From Eudasyphora cyanicolor (Eukaryota > Arthropoda > Insecta > Diptera > Muscidae): a DNA stretch of 64,000 nucleotides. Below, in pieces: positions 40,561-50,340 of this stretch (position 1 is the first letter of the stretch; each line of letters begins with the position of its first letter). The stretch is taken from contig OZ005736.1 in NCBI GenBank assembly GCA_963930755.1, positions 237,240,142 through 237,304,141 on the forward strand. Direction: 5' to 3'. The position numbers and the translations under genes are program-made. Below the pieces are notes generated by a model. It made no database searches, was not told the DNA's origin, and worked only from the letters and a program-made list of their open reading frames with translations.

Positions 40561-42284
40561 TCTAGACGAGATAGGAAAAAAAGTTTTGCAGATTCTGAAA
40601 CAAACACAAAAATGGCGTATGGACCAAAACAGCATTAAGCCGACGATAAGTGATCGACATGTTTTTCTATAAAGGAGTTTCATATATTGAATAAAAGTAC
40701 AAGTCGTAATTGTTTTAAATAAGTTGCATGTCTTTAATTAAAGTACGCAGTGTACATATATTAATGGCCATTGTCTTTGGCACCAAATCATAGCCGGCAA
40801 CATAAGTGCAACAACGATTAGTGTAGTGACATTCCAAATATTATGTTTTTAAAACGTAAATCCTTTTGTTGAATAACAAAACATACAGAATTCACCGGTT
40901 TTGATCAATATAAATGTAATATTTATAAATGTATCTAAGGAGCATTGGGGAATAAAAAAAATTTGTAAAAGTTTTTTTTTCACTTAGATGGTATAACTAA
41001 TCATTTCTAAAGAGCATAAGTTGTTTACTACATATTTCGGTTGCCCAGACGATTGCCATAGAAGCAAATACAGGTCCTTGATAAACAACTTCCTACTTTT
41101 TTGACGGGGAATGAGAGGAAATGTTCTTGCCTCTTGATGTGACATTGAAATGTTTGTTTGTCTTTACATAACAAATTAGAAATGTCAGGACCATGCCGAC
41201 TGTGTGTATTGCTATTGCAAAGATGTCTCAGTCGGTTCAGTACAATTCGAGAAAATAAAAAATTATATATCAGCAATTGAGAATTTTAGGGATGGACTCA
41301 GGTACGGGTGGGCCATTTACAATTTTAAATTTGAATCGATAATTTTTTAAGATTTCTGGTTTTATTTGAAAGGTTGAACTATCACTTAATAATGGAATAA
41401 TCGGCAGTAATCGGTCAAATTTCAAATTTTAGAAGGGCCACCCTTTATTATCCCTGGACCATTCATGTCCACTGGTCTAAGAACATATTGTAGGGCATTT
41501 AGTCGCATTCACTATTTTCGACTTTTTTGTTATTTACTTTCGTTTCCAAGGCACGGATGTCGTATTTCGATTGTTGGGCATTAGCATTTTGTATTTACAT
41601 AATTAATGTGATATCCGATTTCTAAGGGGGATTTGTGGAACTTCCGCCAACTGGTATATTTATATCTATAAAATATCAATAAACCGATGCGTCTCGCATT
41701 CCCCATTCATCGTTTCTGTAAAATAAAAATGTTATGTATACAATACTAAATGAAAATACTTATTTGGAAATCCCAGTTACCGAAGATCCTACGCTATTTT
41801 ATCTTTGGGAGAGGGGACAAAATGTTGGTCTTTTATTCACATTAACCTCTGGACTTTCCAACTCCTTCAACCATGCGGCTCCCTACAATCTATATATGTA
41901 TATGAAAGAGAGTGTCGTTAGTTACTAGGCTTATAACACAAGAACGCTTAGACCGACTTAGATGACTCGCACCAATTCAGACTGGTCTTCGGCCAAACAT
42001 GAAGAATACCCAAGAATATTCCCAAAAAAAAATCCGAAAACGCTGACGATTTGACCAGAGTGTTGTCTAAACAACGGACTATTCACATAGTAATTTTTTG
42101 CCCTGTGGTCAGTTGTAACGCTATCAAAAACATGACTATTGTGTTTGTCCTTTCAGAAGCACCTTTTAAGATCAATAGCTAACATTTTTAAATATGAAGT
42201 ACTAAAGCCGCCAAATATAAACGTGAAAAATAATTTTGAATTCTCTGACTTTCGTCAATGTGGCAGTAACCAAAGACAAATATG
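40561..42284. other. Unassigned region
   Basis: Includes frame 41028-41276 (reverse, 82 residues) and 41734-41928 with no recognised domain, and A/T runs. Nothing is supported as a gene. Near 42080-42170 text resembles 42950-43010 (GTGGTCAGTT, CCTTTCAGAA), an old repeat. Confidence 0.35.
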
Positions 42285-42572
42285 TAGAATATAAGAAGAC
42301 ATTCCTTCAGGCCGAAACGTCAAAATCTATCAGTTACGAACGAATAGGAATGAATTGTAACACGCGAAAAAACAGTATTCCGCGAACATTGATTGAACTT
42401 TTTTTGCACTTATCGATTAATATAAATTTTTGAATTGTGACAATTACAAAAAATTCGAGAAAAGCGGTCTGAAAATCCGCGAAAAACCTCACTCGTTGGA
42501 ATCAAATTCCTATTCGTTCGTAACTGACAATTACTCGCTACAGGAAGGAATGTCTTCTTAAATTATATTGTG
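42285..42572. mobile_element. Foldback MITE
   Basis: The arms AAGAAGACATTCCTTCAGG and CAGTTACGAACGAATAGGAA (left) are mirrored by TTCCTATTCGTTCGTAACTG and AGGAAGGAATGTCTTCTT (right) around a ~130-nt loop. The frame 42236-42433 is an artefact of the arm. Confidence 0.7.
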
Positions 42573-43057
42573 TTTGGCAGTAACCACATTTTTTGTCATT
42601 ATTTCGATAATTTTAAAAGTTATTTAAGAGCTAAAAATGTAAATGTACATACATATCTCAAACGGGATTTGAAAACAACTATTCAATGTTCAGACTGAGT
42701 TCAAACTGCAGTGACAAATGCAAGTGTTACTCGTACTATTTCAGTACATAAAAAGCCTTTTAAGAACTAGGAGCCTGCAAACTGATGTGCATATAAACAG
42801 ATCGCGTATGATCACGGGATGTGCTTTTACGCCAAGTGATTTTTGACCAGTTGGCCGCTGAGTCGCCTGTAAGAGCTACAAAGCTGAAATTTTGCTTATG
42901 GATAGATAGACTCGAGTGCTGCATAAAAACCAGACTTTTCACAGAATCGAATTTTGGCCAGTGGTCAGTTCTCGTACTATCAAGAACTCGAGTGTTATTG
43001 TTATCCTTTCAGAAAAAAACCTTTTATTAGAAACAAATCTAAATCTTTGTAAATATA
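42573..43057. other. Unassigned interval
   Basis: Contains CGCCAAGTGATTTT-type text similar to 5130 and no gene. Confidence 0.3.
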
Positions 43058-43535
43058 GGGTTTTCCATTAAGGACATAACATTAACTTTGCCAGAGCCCA
43101 ATCGGAGAAGTTTCGGCGTTTCAAATGATCAAGTGGCTTTAGTTCTTGAGTCAGTTTGATCTTATAAGGATGAAGGACAAGATATTTTCGTAAAATACGC
43201 CACAGTGTGGTTTGAGAGATGCCAAATTCCTGAAAACTCTCGTCTCCGGCGTCTCTTTGGCGCCGGAACATCCAAAAGTGAAAATTTGGATTCAAATTTA
43301 TCCACTATAGCACGCACAGCCTGTCGGTTGGGACGATTATTACTGCCGAAAATTGGAGTAAGCGTTGTTAAAGTTGCGACCACCGTAATTTTTAATGGTT
43401 TCCAAACGTTCCACGTAGGTGAACTTTGAAAATGAAAATGTTGACTTCGACTAACGTTTTGACACTGAAAGATCATTAATATGAAGATGCCTTGACATAA
43501 AGATACGAAATAGTTATGTCCCTATTAGAAAACCC
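43058..43535 (-). mobile_element. ITm element, internally deleted (478 bp)
   Basis: GGGTTTTCCATTAAGGACAT at the left is mirrored by ATGTCCCTATTAGAAAACCC at the right. It holds only the DNA-binding part of a transposase. Flanking TA is present on the left; the right junction reads CGATAT, so the exact duplication is uncertain. Confidence 0.75.
43068..43476 (-). pseudogene. ITm transposase DNA-binding region
   Basis: Reverse strand: PIFGSNNRPNRQAVRAIVDK, FESKFSLLDVPAPKRRRR, then in a shifted frame SFQEFGISQTTLWRILRKYL, LHPYKIKLTQELKPLDHLK and RRNFSDWALA. This is the paired helix-turn-helix module that precedes the first catalytic block in the 510-3817 type. All catalytic blocks are missing. 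Confidence 0.85.
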
Positions 43536-43559
43536 GATATTTGGTAATATACATCGAAA

Positions 43560-44030
43560 ATTTACGCTCTCGATACTATGGAGGAAAATTTAGGATTAGT
43601 CAAGCTGGTGTGTCGCAGTTAACATAACCTCATAATTCGAGAACGGATCGTTCCATTTTCGGATTCGTATTGGACCCAGAAGTGATACTGTGGAGGAATT
43701 GGTCAAAGGTGTGCGACAGAGCCAACACAACCTCAAAGCTCGAGAACGGATCTACAATATTGAAATTGATGTATTTACGTTGCCCAAGGAAAAACTCTAT
43801 CGCGAAAAATTTAGGATTGGTCAAATGGGCGTTGTGCGTTCGGCATAACCTCATAGCTCGTGTATGAATAGTCCGAATTTTCTCGATTTCTGGCTTGGTG
43901 TATTCGTATTGAACCAACAAAGGGTCATATGTAGGAATATTTAGAATTAGTCAAATTCGCATGCGCGGCCAACGCAACTTCATAGCTCTAGAATGGATCG
44001 TTTGATTTTCGAGATATCGATCTTGATGGA
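43560..44030. repeat. Degenerate tandem array, ~130-bp unit, about four copies
   Basis: Repeated words AATTTAGGATT(A/G)GTCAA, CATAACCTCATA and CTCGAGAACGGATC at roughly 43585-43650, 43700-43755, 43805-43860 and 43940-44000. Short frames in it are incidental. Confidence 0.6.
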
Positions 44031-44076
44031 TCCAGGAGCGTCTGTCTGGCACAAACGAATCACAGGTAGCTGTGAT
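44031..44076 (-). pseudogene. LINE X shard (46 bp)
   Basis: ATCCAGGAGCGTCTGTCTGG and CACAAACGAATCACAGGTAG are the inverse of LINE X around 15957-15992 (TATCVPDRRSW region). It sits against the 5' side of family C. Confidence 0.7.
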
Positions 44077-44339
44077 TTGTTTGTAACACCCAAAAGGAGA
44101 AGAAATAGACCCATCGTTTATTATAACGGTCGACTTAGAATCAATTTCTAAGTTGATTTAGCTATGTCCGTCTGTCTGTGAATGTATTCTTGTAATCAAA
44201 ATACAGGTCGCAATTAGGTCCGATGTCGACGAAACTTTACACATATCTTTTTTTTGGCCCAAGGACGATCCCTATTGAATTTGTTTAAATTCGGTTCAGA
44301 TTTAGATATAGCCCCCACATATATGTATGTTAGTCCCGA

Positions 44340-45130
44340 TTTGATATGTAAGCGCTGTAAAAACTTTATTTTATATCCGATCGGTATAAAATTCGGCAGA
44401 AAGAGGTTTCTTATTACATGAATGAACACTGTTAAATTTGGTAGAAATCGGTTCAGATTTAGATATAGCCCCCATATATAGGTTACGCCCGATTTGACAT
44501 GTAAGCACTGTAGAAACTGTATTTGATATCCGATCAGTGCGAAATTCGGCAGAAAGAAGTTTCTTATTACTTAAAGGAATACTGCCAAATTCGGAGAAAA
44601 TCGGTTCAGATTTAGATATAGCCCCCATATAGATGTTAGCCCCGATTTGACATGTAAGCACTGTAAAAACTTTATTTTATATCCAATCAGTGCGAAATTC
44701 GGCAGAAAGAGGTGTCTTATTACATAAAGAAATACTGCCAAATTCGGAGAAAAACGTTTCAGATTTAAACATAACCCACATATATATGTTACCCCGATTT
44801 GACATGTAAGCGCTGTAAAAACTATATTTTATATCCGATCAGTATGAAATTCGGCAGAAAGAGGTTTCCTATTATATGAATGAACACTTTTAAATTTAGA
44901 AGAAATCGGTTCAGATTCAAATATAGCCTCCATATATACGTTACCCCCGATTTGACATGTTAGCGCTGTAAAAATGTTATTTTATATCCGATCAGTGCGA
45001 AATTCGGCAAAAAAAAGGGCTTCTTTCTACACGAAGGAATACTGCCGAATTCGGAGAAAATTGGTTTAGATTTAGACATAGCCCCCATAAATATGTTATC
45101 CCCGATTTGACATGTAAGCGCTGTAGAGAC
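44340..45130 (+). repeat. Tandem array, ~152-bp unit, about six copies
   Basis: The phrase TTTGA(C/T)ATGTAAGC(A/G)CTGTA begins near 44340, 44492, 44646, 44797, 44950 and 45104, a spacing of 150-154 bp. Each unit contains ATATCCGATCAGT, AAATTCGGCAGAAAG and AAATCGGTTCAGATTTAG. Confidence 0.85.
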
Positions 45131-45317
45131 TATATTTTATATCCGATCAGTACGAAATTCGACAGAAAGAGGTCTTTTTACATGAATGAGTTGATTTAGT
45201 CCATATATATGTTCCTCCTGATTTGGTATCAAAGCGCTATAGAAGCTGTTGTATTTAGGAACGAATATTGCTTAATTATGCGGTTATCGGTTCAGAATTA
45301 GATAATATGTTCCTACC

Positions 45318-45416
45318 TTTGGCCGATAGCCTGAGATGCTAGTGCCTTTTACATTAAGTTTATTATAATTTTAATTGTAATAAAGAAATACAAATAAATA
45401 AAATAAATAAATAAAA
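45318..45416 (+). mobile_element. Short retro-insertion with 11-bp target duplication
   Basis: ATGTTCCTACC at 45307-45317 and 45417-45427 flank a 99-bp body (TGGCCGATAGCCTGAGATGC ... TTATAATTTTAATTGTAATA) with an (AAATA)n tail. A relative is at 34551-34622. Probably a severely 5'-truncated LINE or SINE. Confidence 0.8.
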
Positions 45417-45469
45417 ATGTTCCTACCAATTATTCCTTACTGGTTTAGTTATAGCGATTGTATTATTCA

Positions 45470-46440
45470 GGAGCCGAGGGTAAAACGTGGGATCTTTTTT
45501 TTCCTGGTAAATAGACATATTTCTGTTTTGTCTGGGTTAACATTTAATTCCCTTAGTTCGGTCCACTTATATGCTATGTTAAGTGCCTCCTCAGCTCTTC
45601 TGCATAACAGGTTTGGATGTATGCCGCATAACAGACTCGTTTAAGTCCATCATTGGTGAGGGCTTGTAGGAGATTATGTATCGTCGTAACCGATAGAAAA
45701 GGCGATAAAATGCCTCCTGGGGTATACCACGATTTACCGTGTCTCTAATTTTTACGTCGTATGACCCACAAATAATCCACCTATTCCTTAGCATATTTTT
45801 GATCCAGTTTTTCAGCGCCTGGTCAACCTGACGAGTGTCCAAGGACAGAATAAGTGTATCAGTCTGCACATTGTTAAATGCGCCCTCAATATCTATGCAA
45901 ACAGCAAGTGTATACATTTCATTACTGAAGGACTCTTCTATGTGGTGCATTACGTCATGCAGAGCTGTTTCCACTGATCTTCCTCTGACATAGGCGTGTT
46001 GTTAGAATTTTGGCCTGTCATCCGTTATTTTACTTTTGACCATGTTATCAATTATTCGCTCCATTGTTTTTAACAGGAAAGAAGTCAGTCTAATGGGTCG
46101 ATAAGCCTTTGGAGTCGTATAACTCGCCTTGCCAGTCCTGGGTATGAAGACCACCCTTGATTCCTGCCATTTTTTTTGGGGTATAAGCATGGGTTAGGCA
46201 TGTAGTGATCACTCCAGTCAGATGAGTTGATACCAGATCTACCTCATTCTGCAGAAATGCTGGAAATATTCCATCCGGTCCCATAGCCTTGAAGGGAGAG
46301 AAGCTTTTTATCGCTTCTTTAAAAGGTACTTGATGCAATACCTTTTCATTATACAACTGTTCCTCTGTTGGTCCCGTATTACCAGTCGGTAAATGAGTTT
46401 TCATCAAGAGCATTACGGTATCCTCTATAGTTTTACCCTT
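45470..46440 (-). pseudogene. LINE X reverse transcriptase (5' part)
   Basis: Reverse strand: FSPFKAMGPDGIFPAFLQNE, SRVVFIPRTGKASYTTPKAY, RPIRLTSFLLKTMERIIDNM, METALHDVMHHIEESFSNEM, VCIDIEGAFNNVQTDTLIL (block A), DTVNRGIPQ (block B), then CRRAEEALNIAYKWTELREL and NVNPDKTEIC. The catalytic YADD segment between block B and AEEALN is deleted (near 45600-45720). Several frame changes. Confidence 0.8.
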
Positions 46441-46739
46441 TTACCCGTTTTTTTAGGAACTTTTTCATTTTAGAAATATTGTTAACGCTGTCTACCTGCT
46501 CACAGAAAAACCTCCAGGAGTTAAGTTTCGCCAATCTAATGATTTTATTCTATTCTTTGAGTCTTCTGTTGTAGTCGTCCCAATATACTGATTGTTTTTT
46601 AAGCTCTGTTGTAAAGTCTGCGGACATCCTTGCCAATCGAGCGAATTTGTCCTGTAATCCAGGGTTTCTCATCTTCGAATGATTTTACAAGAGCCTCCAT
46701 AATCTTCTTCACACTGATATCAATATCTTCTGTATTCAT

Positions 46740-47290
46740 AGATAATTGCGGATATTTCAGAATTTAGTCCAGTCGGTCTTAGCCTTATTACGGACATTTA
46801 TTGGGTTTGGCGGTAGCCATGCAATTTTAAACTTAAGATAACGGTGGTCCGAATAGGAGTGTTCATCTGAAACCATCCCCTCATCTAACACTTCTTCCCT
46901 AATTGTGTTAACAAAGGTTGCATTGTTTCCTATGTTAAGGGTTATAAGGTGGTTTGGGTTCAAAAATTCTTTAAGGACGTGTCCCCTTTTATTGGCGTTA
47001 GTACTACCCCAAGCGATATCATGGGAGTTGGCGTCACAACCAGCCAATACTCATTACTTGAGTGTTTGGATTCCCTCACCAGACGTTGTAATTCCGACAT
47101 AGGTGGCAATGTCGGCTCATCGAATGGCAAATATATTGACGCCAGGTGCAAATGTCCATTACCTTGCCTCAGCACAGTTGCGTCCGTTGTTGACAACTCT
47201 GGTGAGTTTTATGGCACAAAATTCAAGTCTTTGGACGAGTACCTGTGTTAGCGCAGAAAATGTTGTAGTACACATGGTTTAAACCAGTAA
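46740..47290 (-). pseudogene. LINE X APE-type endonuclease, frameshifted
   Basis: Reverse strand: LHLASIYLPFDEPTLPPMSE, LQRLVRESKHSSNEYWLVV and AGCDANSHDIAWGSTNANKR (catalytic Asp/Asn), GHVLKEFLNPNHLITLNIGN, SDEHSYSDHRYLKFKI (SDH box). The N-terminal part with the QEP glutamate is decayed near 47250-47330. Confidence 0.75.
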
Positions 47291-49140
47291 CCTTGTTGCA
47301 AGTTGACCATGGTTCCTGGAGCAAATCAATATGAACCCTGCCTTATTTATGATGTCCATCAAAGCGTTGGATGCTGTCTCCCTCTGGTGGAGGTTTATCT
47401 GGATGAGCTCAGTCATTGTCTTTCCAGTAAAAGTTTCTTTTGGGAGTCTATCCTACCTGGTGGCACTCCCTCATTATTTGGTAGTGGGTCATTCTCCACC
47501 TTTCGTGCACTACCTATTACACCATCTTCCAGTAGAAATTTTTGAAAGGCGGTCTTAGTTTTTGTCGCTCCCTCACTGTTTTGAATCGTTGTGTGGCTCT
47601 TTTTATTGTGATCACCAAATTTGCTGGGAATTTCTGCAAAAGTGGCCGCACTATTGGTAAACTGGTGGTGTTATCGACTACTTCCACATCAGTTTTTGGC
47701 AGTGTCTTACTTGTCTCCGTCCGTTCACTACCAGTGTTTGCCTCTTCAGATAGTATATTTGGACTCGATTCATCTGTCCTGCTAATCGGAGCCTTTCCAA
47801 TTTTGAAAAAGACAGTCCAGATCAAGAAGTACGTCATGCCCTACGGTATTGTTCTTGGATTCTAAGTCTATGCCCAAGACGAGGAGAGTACCCTCGTTAT
47901 CATCCTTCTAGGGTGATCAAAAAACCGGTTATTTTGAAAATACGGTTTTCGGTTTCTTCGAAAATTAAGTTAACTCTAAAACCGGTTTTCGATTTAACCG
48001 AAAATAAAAAACCGGTGAACCAGTTGTTTTAGGTTTTTTCTTTTTTAATAAAAATGCATAAATAATGCTCAAAATTTTTTTAGATGACGTAAAATAAGCG
48101 TAATGCAATTTCAATACGCAACCATATTTCAATTAAATTAAGATTTATTTGAAAATTGTATTTTAAACACTTCATATTTTTACGAGTATTTATAATAGTT
48201 AATTGTTTCGATTTCATTTATGATATAATATTATAATATCTGCGATATTTATAATATTTATGTTAAATTTTTAAAAAGATTTATTTACCAAAAAATTGAT
48301 TATGATTTTTATAAAACTTGACTAATAGTGAAGATCGGCAAAATCTCAGGTTTTAGCATCATATGAATGGCTCAATTGGCAAACCGATTATATACATATA
48401 TTATTAGTAGTAGCGGATTCTGACTTGAGCATACTATAGAGATGAAAACTTGTCGAAATGTGAAACTGGACAAATGTATTTTTATTTATAACTACATTTC
48501 AATTAGAAAGGATTGTTAATTAATTTCTATACCGCAATAATCACCTAGACCATCGATAACATATGCAGTATAAATACATATAAAACTGCATTTTGAAATT
48601 GATGTATATGCACAAATGAAGTCAACGTTTTTTATACTGATGTTTTCAAAATTTTAGGTAGGTTCCTATTTCAAAAATAATATTTTCTTTCTCATTTTAT
48701 AATGGTTTAAAAAACCGAAAAGTCGAATAAACCGAGTTAGAAAAACCGACGGTTCGAGTTATTCGAAAATGCAGAAAAACCGAAAACCGATAGGCGGTTT
48801 TTAAAGAGAAACCGATTAACCGGTTAACCGGTGCGGTTTTTGATTACCCTACATCCTTCCTATAGAAGACTTCCCACTTTCTCACGGAAAGTTTTGAATT
48901 CTGTTTGCCAACGATGTCGAGTATGTACTCTGATGAGAACTTACTGGGACGTGCCTTGACATATAGAGTCGTTTTTATGAGTTCAGGAATGTCGCTTTTC
49001 CTTACCAAGTTTAGCTTTGCGACTTTCCAAGGGTAGGGGTAGCTATCCACAAGTTTTACGAGGATACCAGCGCAGCGATGTGATGCCAGCTTTAACATCA
49101 AAACACCCCTCTAAAACTTGCGACTCATTACTTCGATTAG
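47290..49140 (-). pseudogene. LINE X ORF1 region, split by a hAT-type MITE
   Basis: Reverse strand: MMLKLASHRCAGILVKLVDS, YPYPWKVAKLNLVRKSDIPE, FSSEYILDIVGKQNSKLSV and RKWEVFYRKD, then across the MITE (47909-48851) DLESKN-type text, LIWTVFFKIGKAPISRTDES and PLLQKFPANLVITIKRATQR. This resembles the ORF1 of fly LOA elements in position and composition. I could not define a named domain. Frames are broken. Confidence 0.55.
47909..48851. mobile_element. hAT-type MITE, 8-bp target duplication
   Basis: CATCCTTC flanks both sides (47901-47908, 48852-48859). The ends TAGGGTGATCAAAAAACCGG and the inverse of GCGGTTTTTGATTACCCTA are inverted repeats. The subterminal regions are rich in AACCGGTT and TTTTCGGTTT words. 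The 943-bp AT-rich interior lacks a coding region. TAGGG ends plus an 8-bp duplication suggest hAT mobilisation (inference). Confidence 0.85.
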
Positions 49141-49405
49141 ATTCGAGGATGTACTCCGCTACCCTCGTCTAGACCAAAGCTTCGAAGTTACTCTTTTGGT
49201 CTTCGGGGTATCTGCTAGATGCACTACTGCTATTAATTATGGTATAGAGTAGATCATCTCGGAAATATTGTTTATCTCTTTTCGAATAAGATGGTGGCTT
49301 CTTACGTCTTTATGTCCAATTGATTTTTCCGTGTCCGTAGAGTCTTTTTGTTTAAAGCCTCATCCTTAGCGGATGATTTTGTTGACCTGATCTGCGTTAG
49401 GTTTA

Positions 49406-49520
49406 GGTTAGGGTGGCAGCCGTATTTTGTTACAAGCTCACATAGACCAGTTTAGGTCCCTAGTGTTACCACGGGCTGAAATGCCCCTCATCGAAACCAA
49501 CCTGTTTGATATATAAATTT
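49406..49520 (-). mobile_element. Another LINE 3' tail (LINE V), reverse
   Basis: The inverse reads GGGCATTTCAGCCCGTGG, TAACACTAGGGACC and GGCTGCCACCCTAACCTAAA, ending in CCTAA repeats. A 5'-truncated LOA/R1-type end, different from X and W. Confidence 0.6.
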
Positions 49521-49534
49521 ATCGATAGTACGAA

Positions 49535-50340
49535 TATCAGTACTGGAAAGATCTGTTAAGCTGCCTAAAAAGGCCGACCCCAGTATGTCCAGTCGTCGTT
49601 TACTCAAAGCGGGACAGTCCAAAGCAAGAGCTCAATGCTCTCCACTTCTTCCTCATCTCCACAGCTTCGGCAGAAGTCATTGGAGTCAATACCCAATCTT
49701 TTGGCGTGTTCGCAGATCAAGCAGTGTCCCGTCATAACCTGTACTATCGTAGACAATCGTTCCTTCTCTAGTGCGAGGAGATATTTTGATCTTCTCAGGT
49801 CATACCTTGGCCAAATTTGTCTAGCTACCCTGCAGGTGCCGATTTCAGTCCATCTTTCGTTGGACTGCCTGATTGCCTCTTGCCTAAGCCAAAGCTTGCA
49901 CGAGGATAGTGGCGCATCAATATATGCAAATTCTTCGAGAATTTGTAATGTCGTCCCTTTCCTAGCAAGTTCATCAGATTTGCAGTTCCCCGGGATATCC
50001 CTATGCCCAGGCACCCATATGAGGTGTATATTAAACTGCTCAGCCATCTCGTTAAGAGATCTGCGGCAGTCGAGGGCTGTTTGTGAATTTAGGGATGTTG
50101 CCTCCAGAGAATTGATGGCAGCCTGGCTGTCCGAGTAAATGACAACGCCAGTGTTGGTTACTATGTTGCGACTCAGCCACTTGGCGACTTCCCATATTGC
50201 CATTATTTCGGCTTGATAGACACTGCAAGTATCTGGTAGTCTGTGAGCTATATCCAGACTAAGTTCTTCACAGTGTACTCCGAAGCCAACATTTTCATCA
50301 AGCTTCGAACCATCCGTATAAAAGTGGAGATGGTTTTATG
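49535..50340 (-). pseudogene. LINE Y RNase H domain and C-terminal zinc motif
   Basis: Reverse strand: VHCEELSLDIAHRLPDT, VYQAEIMAIWEVAKWLSRNI (Glu), VVIYSDSQAAINSLEA (Asp), HLIWVPGHRDIPGNCKSDEL (His/Asp), LARKGTTLQ, VMTGHCLICEHAKRLGIDSN, DFCRSCGDEEEVESIELLL. The first Asp block (YTDGSKLDENVGFG) is near 50290-50330. A deletion at 50335 removes about 190 bp between the RT thumb and this domain (present at 13095-13255) and shifts the frame. Near the end HVLCDC is lost to a frameshift. Confidence 0.85.

Larger units (their letters stand above)
44078..45447 (+). mobile_element. Helitron-like family C with 152-bp tandem array
   Basis: The leader TGTTTGTAACACCCAAAAGG and CCGTCTGTCTGTGAATG tract are followed by an array (44340-45130) and ATGTTCCTCCTGATTTGG. 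Ends near CTTACTGGTTT with the usual hairpin deleted. It contains a 99-bp retro-insertion (45318-45416). It serves as the empty-site reference for the SINE at 3216. Confidence 0.75.
45455..49405 (-). mobile_element. LOA-type LINE X, copy 4 (5' half), broken
   Basis: Order on the reverse strand: ORF1 (about 49380-47290), endonuclease (47290-46740), RT (46640-45470). The last RT text, NVNPDKTEICLFTRK, equals the start of LINE X copy 2 (15340), linking the 5' half here to the 3' half there. It is interrupted by a hAT-type MITE at 47909 and by many frameshifts. The 3' half is missing. Confidence 0.75.

Noticed and set aside
41028..41276. 82-residue reverse-strand protein, possible RT shard
   Set aside because: No motif I can name, and composition is like the surroundings; left as unassigned.
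42236..42433. Small host protein of 65 residues
   Set aside because: The frame runs through an inverted-repeat arm and has no recognisable domain.
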